A stretch of 48,236 nt of DNA from NCBI GenBank assembly GCA_017478085.1, contig JAFVEE010000068.1, positions 1-48,236 on the forward strand, in the 5' to 3' direction. How positions within the stretch are numbered: position 1 is the stretch's first letter; each line of letters starts with the position of its first letter. The DNA is from Prevotella sp. (GTDB lineage Bacteria > Bacteroidota > Bacteroidia > Bacteroidales > Bacteroidaceae). The notes under the pieces are model-generated. The model did not search any database, was not told the DNA's origin, and was given only the letters and a program-made list of their open reading frames with translations. This document shows positions 42,168 through 48,236 of this stretch, one piece after another. Both the position numbers and the translations under genes were made by a program.

Positions 42168-43317
42168 AGTCTTCCAGTTCCTCGATGTCTTCTATCTCGT
42201 CCTCGTCTATGTACTCAATGTCTTCGTCCTCACCCTCGTCTACCAGCTCGGCGGCAAAACGGGTCATATCCTTGTCGCGGTGCACCAGCGTGTCGTCCTG
42301 GGTGATGGCCTGCAGCTTGTTGCTCTCGGCATTCAGCTCGCGCCAGAGCACATCCTTCAGCTCCTCAAGGCCGAAGCCCGTGACGGCTGAGATGAAGACA
42401 ACGGGCAAATCGGCGGGAAGCGTTTCCTTCAGCATCTCCATCAGCTCATCGTCGAGCAGGTCGCACTTGGTCACGGCCAGCACGCGATGCTTCTGCAGCA
42501 TCTCGGGGTTGAACTGGCGCAGCTCGTTGAGCAGGATCTCGTATTCGTGCTTGATGTCGTCGGTATCGCCGGGCACCATAAAGAGCAGCAGCGAGTTGCG
42601 CTCTATGTGGCGCAGGAAGCGCAGGCCCAGTCCCCTACCCTCGCTGGCTCCCTCGATGATGCCGGGAATATCGGCCATCACAAACGACTTGTTATCACGA
42701 TAGCCAACGATGCCCAACGAGGGCTCCATCGTGGTGAAGGGGTAGTTGGCAATCTTGGGCTTGGCATTGCTCAGGGCAGAGACGAGCGTCGACTTGCCGG
42801 CATTGGGGAAACCCACCAGGCCTACGTCGGCCAGCAGCTTCAGCTCCAGGATGATGGTCATCTCCTGCATGGGCTCGCCGGGCTGGGCGTAGCGCGGGGC
42901 CTGATTGGTAGCCGTGCGGAACTGGAAGTTGCCCAGGCCGCCGCGACCGCCCTTCAGGAGGAGCACCTCCTGGCCGTCGTAGGCCACATCGCACACGAAC
43001 TTGCCCGTCTCGGCATTATAGACAACGGTGCCCGGCGGCACGTCGATGTAGACATCCTTGCCGTCGGTGCCGTGGCACTTGTCCTTGCCGCCGTTGCCCC
43101 CATGCTCGGCAAAGATGTGGCGCTCGTAGCGCAGATGCAGCAGCGTCCAGAAGTTATGGTTACCGCGCAGGATGATGCTGCCGCCCTTGCCGCCGTCGCC
43201 CCCATCGGGCCCGCCGTTGGGGTTGTACTTCACGTGGCGCAGATGCATGGAGCCCCGGCCGCCCTTGCCCGAGCGGCATAGTATCTTGACATAGTCAACG
43301 AAGTTTGATTCTGGCAT
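42154..43317 (-). CDS. obgE: GTPase Obg (ObgE/CgtA)
   Basis: The 387-residue protein has the Gly-rich Obg fold (about 3-158, with SGKGGRGS and [12 protein letters not shown]) and an OBG-type G domain. G1 is GFPNAGKST (about 165-173), G3 is DIPG (about 214), and G4 is TKCD (about 284). It ends in a strongly acidic tail (from about 350, [18 protein letters not shown]) in place of a folded OCT domain. Obg binds the large ribosomal subunit, affects growth and stringent control and is essential in many bacteria. The start codon is only 13 bp beyond a strong hairpin (43331-43357), which is unusual. Confidence 0.97.
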   Translation of the reverse strand: MPESNFVDYVKILCRSGKGGRGSMHLRHVKYNPNGGPDGGDGGKGGSIILRGNHNFWTLLHLRYERHIFAEHGGNGGKDKCHGTDGKDVYIDVPPGTVVYNAETGKFVCDVAYDGQEVLLLKGGRGGLGNFQFRTATNQAPRYAQPGEPMQEMTIILELKLLADVGLVGFPNAGKSTLVSALSNAKPKIANYPFTTMEPSLGIVGYRDNKSFVMADIPGIIEGASEGRGLGLRFLRHIERNSLLLFMVPGDTDDIKHEYEILLNELRQFNPEMLQKHRVLAVTKCDLLDDELMEMLKETLPADLPVVFISAVTGFGLEELKDVLWRELNAESNKLQAITQDDTLVHRDKDMTRFAAELVDEGEDEDIEYIDEDEIEDIEELEDFEYE

Positions 43318-43330
43318 ATTTTTGTCGAAA

Positions 43331-43358
43331 AGGCGCGGCCTTGCGAAAGACCGCGCCT
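43331..43358 (-). terminator. Hairpin after the TPR gene, just before obgE
   Basis: On the minus strand GGCGCGGTCTT pairs with AAGGCCGCGCC around TCGC (one G-U pair), followed by TTTTC. This is a typical intrinsic terminator for the TPR gene, whose stop is at 43391. The obgE start codon is 13 bp beyond it, so it could also act in the obgE leader. Confidence 0.8.
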
Positions 43359-43390
43359 ATCAATTTGAATGGTTTAAATTCGTTTAACAA

Positions 43391-44809
43391 TTAGAGTTCC
43401 ATCACAGCCTTGGCCTGCTCGTTCTCGGGGTCGAGGGTCAGAATCTTCTGGGCCCACTCCTTGGCGGCAGCCTTGTTGTCCTGCACCAGCAGGTCGTAGC
43501 TCAGCATGTAGCGATAGCAGGTGATGAGTTTCTTGTTGTCGGAATCGCTGCGGTCGGCCTTGGCCTCCATCATCTGCATCAGCTGTTCGAAGACGGGCTT
43601 GGCCAGTCCCTGCTTGGAATCGGGATCCATAATCACGTTGAGCGTACCACGACGGTTCAGCACATAGGCCACCACATCCTGATTGTTGGCGAAGCGCTCC
43701 TGCAGCTCCTTGTAGATGTCGTCGGCCTGCTTGATGCTGGCCATCTGCTCGTCGCCCTGCAGGTCGGCAGCATGCTTGTAATACATCTCGGCCAGGGTGC
43801 TGTAGTCGCTGGCTGTCTTGCTGCTGGTACCGTCGAGATACTTGCGATACTCGGCCACGGCAGCGTCGAAGTCGCCCTTCTTCATATAGGCATCGGAGAT
43901 CTCCTTGTAGAGGTTGTTCACGGCATCCTTGTCGGCCTGGCTCACTTCCATGGCCTTACGATAGAGACCGATGGCCTCGTCGAAGTTGCCCTTGCCGATA
44001 TAGGCCTTGGCGTAGTTGTTATAGTCGAAGTCCTTCAGATCGGCCGAGTCGCTCTTGTTGAACAGGCGGTCGGCATAGTTCAGGGCATCGTCGAACTTCT
44101 CCTGTGCAATGGTGTTCATCAGGCCCACGCGGTTCAGCGACGAGCTGCGGGGGAACTTCTTCAGACCATCGGCAACCACCGACATACTCTTGTCGTAGTC
44201 CTTGTTCAGATAGTACTTCAGGGCGAACTTACCCAGGTCGCCAGCCTCCATCTGCGAGCGGTCGACCTTCTCGTAGTGGCGGATGGCCTCGTCAATCTTA
44301 CCGGCATTGTCGTAGAGACGGGCAATGGGCAGGTCGACGGGATAGCCGGGCACTTTGCTGCGCAGCTGCTCGAGCTTGTCGATGGACGACTGGAAACTGA
44401 TGCGGCTGTAGATGATGGCATACTTGCGATAGGCCTCGGCATTGGTCTCATCGAAGTAGATGGCCTGGTCGTAGTACTTGGCAGCGGCACCACCGTCGTC
44501 GGCCAGTGCAGCGAGATCGCCTAAGAGCACGTAGGCAGGGCTGTACTTCAGCTTCGTGCCATACTCGGCATAGACGCGGGCGTTGGCCGTGTCGCGGGCC
44601 TCGAAGAAGGCGCGACCGATACCTACGATCACCTCACCATTCTTCTTGTTCTTCTTGTAGATGGCCTGCACCTGCTTGGCAGCATCGGGAGCATTGCTCT
44701 TGATGATCTGTGCGGCCTGATCGATGGCAGCCTTCTCTTCCTGAGCGGCTGCGGGGGCGCTGACGCTGAGCATCAGGGCTCCAAGGAATACATATTTGAT
44801 TGCTTTCAT
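43391..44809 (-). CDS. Tetratricopeptide repeat protein of the TonB cluster
   Basis: The 472-residue protein has a signal peptide (about 1-23, ending APAAAQ) and is otherwise a series of helical pairs with TPR spacing, for example the stretch around AKAYIGKGNFDEAIGLYRKAM and the following AYMKKGDFDAAVAEYRKYL. It should be periplasmic. In Bacteroidales a TPR gene of this kind is regularly found downstream of exbD/tonB/pstS-like genes, so a role in assembling or tuning the TonB energising complex is plausible but unproven. It starts 75 bp after the PstS-like gene and ends in the terminator at 43331. Confidence 0.85.
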   Translation of the reverse strand: MKAIKYVFLGALMLSVSAPAAAQEEKAAIDQAAQIIKSNAPDAAKQVQAIYKKNKKNGEVIVGIGRAFFEARDTANARVYAEYGTKLKYSPAYVLLGDLAALADDGGAAAKYYDQAIYFDETNAEAYRKYAIIYSRISFQSSIDKLEQLRSKVPGYPVDLPIARLYDNAGKIDEAIRHYEKVDRSQMEAGDLGKFALKYYLNKDYDKSMSVVADGLKKFPRSSSLNRVGLMNTIAQEKFDDALNYADRLFNKSDSADLKDFDYNNYAKAYIGKGNFDEAIGLYRKAMEVSQADKDAVNNLYKEISDAYMKKGDFDAAVAEYRKYLDGTSSKTASDYSTLAEMYYKHAADLQGDEQMASIKQADDIYKELQERFANNQDVVAYVLNRRGTLNVIMDPDSKQGLAKPVFEQLMQMMEAKADRSDSDNKKLITCYRYMLSYDLLVQDNKAAAKEWAQKILTLDPENEQAKAVMEL

Positions 44810-44884
44810 AATTCTCTCTTCTCTTTTTAAGGGTTAAACATGTATTTTGAATATTGGATGAATTTTCGGGTTAAAAGTCAAAGA

Positions 44885-45859
44885 TTATTTAACAACATTA
44901 ACTTCTCGCACGTTCAGATTGCCTATCACAGGGAGCAAGGCTGCCCTGAGGATGATCTGCTGCCCCTGGGGCAGACGACAGAAGTTGGCAAAGCGCGTGG
45001 GGGCTCCGGTGCGGGGCTCGTTGATGAGGGCGTAGATGGTGCGCACCAACGGGTAGCGGCCCGTGTAGAGATAGTACTGGTAGGGCTGACAGCTGTTGTG
45101 CACGTCGGCAGTGTCGAGCCGCGACACGTACATCACCCGTATGTCGCGCTTGAAGGTGACATTGGTGGAGTCGCGCTTGTCGTTGAGCCAGTTGGAGCCG
45201 ATGATGCCGATGGCATTGGGCGTGCGCTCCACGTAGTCGACCACCTCGGCACTCTTCAGCACGGCACCGATGTTCTCGCTGTTGATCAGGTCGCCACCCA
45301 GAAGGGAGTCGACGCAATAGCGCACGGTGCTGGACATGGGGTTGTCGAAGACCACGTCGATGTCGCCCAGCTTTGACTTGGGGTAGACCTCGCTCCACTT
45401 CGTGGCCTGACCACGGAGTATGCGGGCAAAGTCCTTCAGGGAGATGCAGGAATCGGGATTCTGCTTGTTGACGATGATGGCCAAGCCGTCGTAGGCAATG
45501 GGCATCTCGCGGGGCATGAACGAGCGCTGCTCCAGACTCTTGCGCTCGTTTTCTGTGAAACGGCGCGAGGTGAAAGCCAGCCACGTCTCGTTCTTCAGGA
45601 GCATCTCCATGGCCTCCTGCTCGCTCATATAGCGTGCCTGGAGCGTGTCCTTGTGGGGCAGATTGCGGTTGAACACCTTGATGAAGATTTCGAGTTCCTC
45701 ATCGAGAATGGGGTGGAAACTCTCGTCGGCGGCGAAGAATCCTGCAGCCGCCTCGTAGTCATAACCTAAATCCTTTTTAGGCTTGTCCCCGCAAGATGCG
45801 AGGAACAAGCCTAAAAAGAGCGTTAATCCGATATACTTATCGAATGAGAATCGTTTCAT
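44885..45859 (-). CDS. PstS-like substrate-binding lipoprotein of the TonB cluster
   Basis: The 324-residue protein has a lipoprotein signal (LFLGLFLASCGDK, Cys about 23) and a periplasmic phosphate-binding-like fold, with the stretches AYDGLAIIVNKQNPDS, MSSTVRYCVDSLLG and YPLVRTIYALINEP typical of the PBP_like/PstS group. No phosphate transporter genes are nearby. Its fixed place between tonB and a TPR gene in Bacteroidales points to a role with the TonB system rather than phosphate uptake; that is inference. It starts 10 bp after the tonB gene ends. Confidence 0.85.
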   Translation of the reverse strand: MKRFSFDKYIGLTLFLGLFLASCGDKPKKDLGYDYEAAAGFFAADESFHPILDEELEIFIKVFNRNLPHKDTLQARYMSEQEAMEMLLKNETWLAFTSRRFTENERKSLEQRSFMPREMPIAYDGLAIIVNKQNPDSCISLKDFARILRGQATKWSEVYPKSKLGDIDVVFDNPMSSTVRYCVDSLLGGDLINSENIGAVLKSAEVVDYVERTPNAIGIIGSNWLNDKRDSTNVTFKRDIRVMYVSRLDTADVHNSCQPYQYYLYTGRYPLVRTIYALINEPRTGAPTRFANFCRLPQGQQIILRAALLPVIGNLNVREVNVVK

Positions 45860-45869
45860 GCGTCGATGA

Positions 45870-46703
45870 TTACTGAAGTTTGAAGGTCACAGGCACGGTG
45901 TACTTCACACGCACAGCCGAACCGTTCTGCCTACCGGGAATCCACTTCGGCATCTTCTTCAGCACGCGGATAGCCTCCTTATCGAGCGAGGGGTCGATTG
46001 AGCGGGCCACCTGTACGTCGGTCACCGAGCCATCACGCTCCACCACGAAAGTACAAACTACGCGTCCCTGGATGCCGTTCTCCTCGGCCACAGCAGGATA
46101 CTTGATGTTATCGCTCAGCCACTTCATCAGAGCTGCCGGTCCACCGGGGAACTCAGGCATCTGCTCCACGACGTCGAAGACCTTGGTCTCTTCCTCCTTC
46201 GGCTTCTCGTCGATGGCCTGCTCGTTGGCCTTCAGCACAACGCCTTCAGCCTCATCATTACCCTTCACGTCGAAGGTACCGATAGCGGTGTTGGTCTTGG
46301 CGAGGTCGTCCTGCGACTTGATTTCGTCCTCGGGCTTCACCTCGTCGTCCTTCTTGATCTCAGGAGCGGTAAACTTCACTGAGCTCTTCACCTTCTCGAC
46401 CACCTTCTGCTCGACCTCCACCTTGATGGGCTCCTTGCGCTCCACCTTGGTTTCTTTCTTCTGGGCAATCTTCGACAGCTCCACATCGGTGTCGATCGAC
46501 TGGTTCTGCTTGATGGCATTCTGCACAACACCGTTCACAAATACAATTGCGAAGATGATGGCAATGCCGATGAGCACCCAGATGAGAGCCTTCACATTAC
46601 GCTTACCAGTGTCCTTGCGGAGCACGTAAGCACCATACTGTTGGTTTTTACCTTCAAAGACGAGGTCGACCCAACTATCTTGTATAAGATCTACTTTTGC
46701 CAT
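45870..46703 (-). CDS. tonB: Energy transducer TonB
   Basis: The 277-residue protein has a cytoplasmic N-terminus, one membrane anchor (about 38-58), a Lys/Glu/Val-rich periplasmic spacer (about 75-175) and a C-terminal TonB domain (about 185-277, from EQMPEFPGGPAALMKWL to YTVPVTFKLQ). TonB passes energy from the proton-driven ExbB-ExbD complex to outer-membrane receptors such as the one encoded at 36837. It sits in an operon-like run with two exbD genes upstream (15-bp gap) and the PstS-like gene downstream. Confidence 0.95.
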   Translation of the reverse strand: MAKVDLIQDSWVDLVFEGKNQQYGAYVLRKDTGKRNVKALIWVLIGIAIIFAIVFVNGVVQNAIKQNQSIDTDVELSKIAQKKETKVERKEPIKVEVEQKVVEKVKSSVKFTAPEIKKDDEVKPEDEIKSQDDLAKTNTAIGTFDVKGNDEAEGVVLKANEQAIDEKPKEEETKVFDVVEQMPEFPGGPAALMKWLSDNIKYPAVAEENGIQGRVVCTFVVERDGSVTDVQVARSIDPSLDKEAIRVLKKMPKWIPGRQNGSAVRVKYTVPVTFKLQ

Positions 46704-46718
46704 AGTTCAGTCCCTTCC

Positions 46719-47402
46719 TTATTTGTTAAGCGAGTACTTGATACCTTTCAGCTCAAGCAGTTTCTCGTCGTCCTCGTTAACTTTGTCGATCACATACTTA
46801 CCGATGCTGCAAACCAGCATCTCGTCAAGAGCTTGCACCATGTTGTTGTAGGTAGACACGTCCATAGGCTTGATAATGACCGTCAGGGTCTGCATGCCCT
46901 GCTCGCCAAACTCAGCCACGAACTCCTCGCTCTTACCGTTACGCAGGTCGGAGAGTTCCTTGTCGTATGCCTCCTTCGTCATCTTGTCGCCCAGCTGTGC
47001 CTTGCGCTCGTCCAGCTTTTTCTTAGCCATCATCACGCGGGCCACGGGGCTGAAGCCATCCTCAGTAATGTGCTCAATGAGCAGCTTGCGGATGCCGTCC
47101 TTGCCCCAGGTAGTCTCTTTCAGACACTCGGGATTGTCGTATTCAGGCAGACCTTCAACATAGTAGAGTTTATCATCAGCACCGAGGAAGAGCGTTATGG
47201 TATACGAAGCCTTCGTCACCGACTTGTCTTCCTTGGTCATATTCTCGTCATTGCTCGGCATGGTGAGCTGCATAGCCTGGGGCTTACTCAGCGTCGTACA
47301 GAGCATGAAGAACGTGATCAGAAGCATCATCATGTCCACCATAGGCGTGAAGTTCACGCGGGTGTCCATTTTTTTCTGCTTAGAAGCTTTCTTTTTTGCC
47401 AT
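46719..47402 (-). CDS. exbD: ExbD/TolR family biopolymer transport protein (second copy)
   Basis: The 227-residue protein has a basic N-terminus, one membrane helix with the conserved proton-path Asp (FTPMVDMMMLLITFFML) and a periplasmic domain. It is longer than E. coli ExbD (about 140 residues), which is common in Bacteroidales. It lies 3 bp after the first exbD gene and 15 bp before tonB. The two ExbD proteins differ clearly in sequence, so they may form a mixed complex or serve different partners. Confidence 0.93.
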   Translation of the reverse strand: MAKKKASKQKKMDTRVNFTPMVDMMMLLITFFMLCTTLSKPQAMQLTMPSNDENMTKEDKSVTKASYTITLFLGADDKLYYVEGLPEYDNPECLKETTWGKDGIRKLLIEHITEDGFSPVARVMMAKKKLDERKAQLGDKMTKEAYDKELSDLRNGKSEEFVAEFGEQGMQTLTVIIKPMDVSTYNNMVQALDEMLVCSIGKYVIDKVNEDDEKLLELKGIKYSLNK

Positions 47403-47405
47403 ATC

Positions 47406-48026
47406 TTAGATCTCCGCCTGTTTTTTAGTATCAAGGTTAGTAATCAGCTGGTAGCGGTTCTCGTTCATATCCTGCAGCTCCGACATCATCTTCTTGATCA
47501 CAGCGTAGGGCGTTGTGGCATCGGCCTTGATGGCAATGCGGATGTCGGCATTGGACTGACGGGCAGCCGTAACCCACTCTTGGAACTCACTCTTTCCGCC
47601 TTCGATACTATCGAGGGGAATGCTCAACTTCTGGATTTCCTCAGCCATCTTCTCAGTGTCCAGGCTATAGTAGTCGGTGAAGACGGCCATCGGAGCACCG
47701 ATCATGGCATCCTCGCGGAAATGCTTCAGCTGTGCGCCGTTCAGCGAGATGCCGAACTTCGACGTCACCTCTTCCATCATCTCCTGCATCGTGTTCTTGT
47801 TCTCGGAGCCCACGTAGATGTTGCCCTCTGGCGATACCAGGATGTTGAGCACATCGTTCTCGGGCACCTTGACCTCGGACACGGAGCTCGGGGTGTTGAC
47901 CTTGATAGGTTCTGGCGTCAGGAATGTTGAAGTCAACATGAAGAAGCACAGAAGCAGGGTCATCACGTCCGACATAGGCGTCATGTCGATCCAGATGTCT
48001 TTTTTCTCAATTTTTATTTTACCCAT
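47406..48026 (-). CDS. exbD: ExbD/TolR family biopolymer transport protein (first copy)
   Basis: The 206-residue protein shows the family layout: a short charged N-terminus, a single helix with the conserved Asp (MTPMSDVMTLLLCFFML) and a periplasmic domain. It lies 31 bp after the end of the ExbB/TolQ-type gene, with which it should form the proton channel that energises TonB. Confidence 0.93.
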   Translation of the reverse strand: MGKIKIEKKDIWIDMTPMSDVMTLLLCFFMLTSTFLTPEPIKVNTPSSVSEVKVPENDVLNILVSPEGNIYVGSENKNTMQEMMEEVTSKFGISLNGAQLKHFREDAMIGAPMAVFTDYYSLDTEKMAEEIQKLSIPLDSIEGGKSEFQEWVTAARQSNADIRIAIKADATTPYAVIKKMMSELQDMNENRYQLITNLDTKKQAEI

Positions 48027-48057
48027 AATCTGCTAAGGAATTAAAAGGTAAAACAGC

Positions 48058-48236
48058 TTATGCCTCGTGGTGGTTAGAATCGTAAGTAGCAGCGATAGTG
48101 TAACCAACCTCGTCGAGAGCAAACGTCAGCTTGTCGATCTTGTTTGAGAAGAAGTTATAAACAACGGTAGCAACCCATGAAGTCAAGATACCCGAAGCCG
48201 TGTTGACCAGAGCCTCAGAGATACCAGCCGACAGAG
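48058..48236 (-). CDS. exbB: ExbB/MotA/TolQ-type proton channel protein (partial, C-terminal end)
   Basis: Only the last 58 codons are inside the window. They read through SEALVNTASGILTSWVATVV, the conserved third-helix region of the MotA/TolQ/ExbB family, then a short soluble tail ending YDSNHHEA and the stop codon TAA at 48060-48058. It precedes two exbD genes and tonB, so ExbB is the best name; the body of the gene lies outside the window. Confidence 0.85.
   Translation of the reverse strand, partial: LSAGISEALVNTASGILTSWVATVVYNFFSNKIDKLTFALDEVGYTIAATYDSNHHEA

Noticed and set aside
44885..45859. Phosphate uptake system
   Set aside because: Although the protein resembles PstS, no pstC, pstA, pstB or phoU gene is nearby, and the gene sits in a tonB/exbD cluster.

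Overview
The window looks like a chromosomal segment of a Bacteroidota bacterium, most likely order Bacteroidales and close to Prevotella or its relatives. The evidence is BspA-type leucine-rich-repeat surface proteins, BACON-domain lipoproteins, a TonB receptor with a carboxypeptidase-like N-terminal domain, a PorT-type outer-membrane protein, a tonB/exbD/exbD/pstS-like/TPR cluster, and -7 promoter boxes of the form TAnnTTTG. The DNA is GC-rich except for one short island. I saw no rRNA, tRNA, insertion sequence, integrase or CRISPR array.

Layout: (1) 1-12461, plus strand, cassette A: a BspA-type LRR protein with a dockerin-like module (5' end outside the window), followed after 18 bp by a 2685-residue secreted protein that starts with a cohesin-like domain and continues with CARDB, Calx-beta and InlB-like repeats. 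(2) 12542-18685, minus strand: a conserved MoxR-type cluster (SpoIIM family, multi-pass membrane protein, DUF4129, DUF4350, MoxR ATPase, DUF58), with a divergent RDD membrane protein at 18765. (3) 19470-19842: a non-coding stretch with a long inverted repeat and a five-unit palindrome array. (4) 33549-19843, minus strand, cassette B: beta-helix protein, LRR-dockerin protein, 2492-residue cohesin-like/Calx-beta protein, a 59-residue peptide and an M24 aminopeptidase. It reads as one operon from a good promoter at 33580-33611. (5) 33704-33806: a second five-unit palindrome array, then porT and a divergent ferredoxin gene. (6) 35074-40658: a BACON/OB-fold lipoprotein and a TonB-dependent receptor fused to an OmpA-like domain. 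(7) 40762-43317: obgE, pgeF and an M23 peptidase. (8) 43391 to the end: TPR protein, PstS-like lipoprotein, TonB, two ExbD proteins and the end of an ExbB/TolQ-type channel.

The strongest candidate for a new system is the pair of cassettes A and B. In each, a gene for a secreted LRR protein with a dockerin-like module lies just upstream of a gene for a giant multidomain protein with an N-terminal cohesin-like module. The two giants share domain order almost throughout. The two LRR proteins share a plant-type LRR block, the dockerin, a post-dockerin domain and a C-terminal sorting-type tail. The cassettes lie in inverted orientation around the MoxR cluster. I infer two paralogous, non-cellulosomal surface assemblies in which the LRR adhesin docks onto a long fibre, possibly exported by a PorT-dependent (type IX) route. 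Cohesin-dockerin pairing is a prediction from sequence, not shown.

The second unusual signal is non-coding. Two arrays, each with five 15-bp near-palindromes (consensus AACGGAGCCTCCGTT) at an exact 22-bp period, lie 14 kb apart. They flank the whole cassette B operon, each just downstream of the stop codon of a minus-strand gene.
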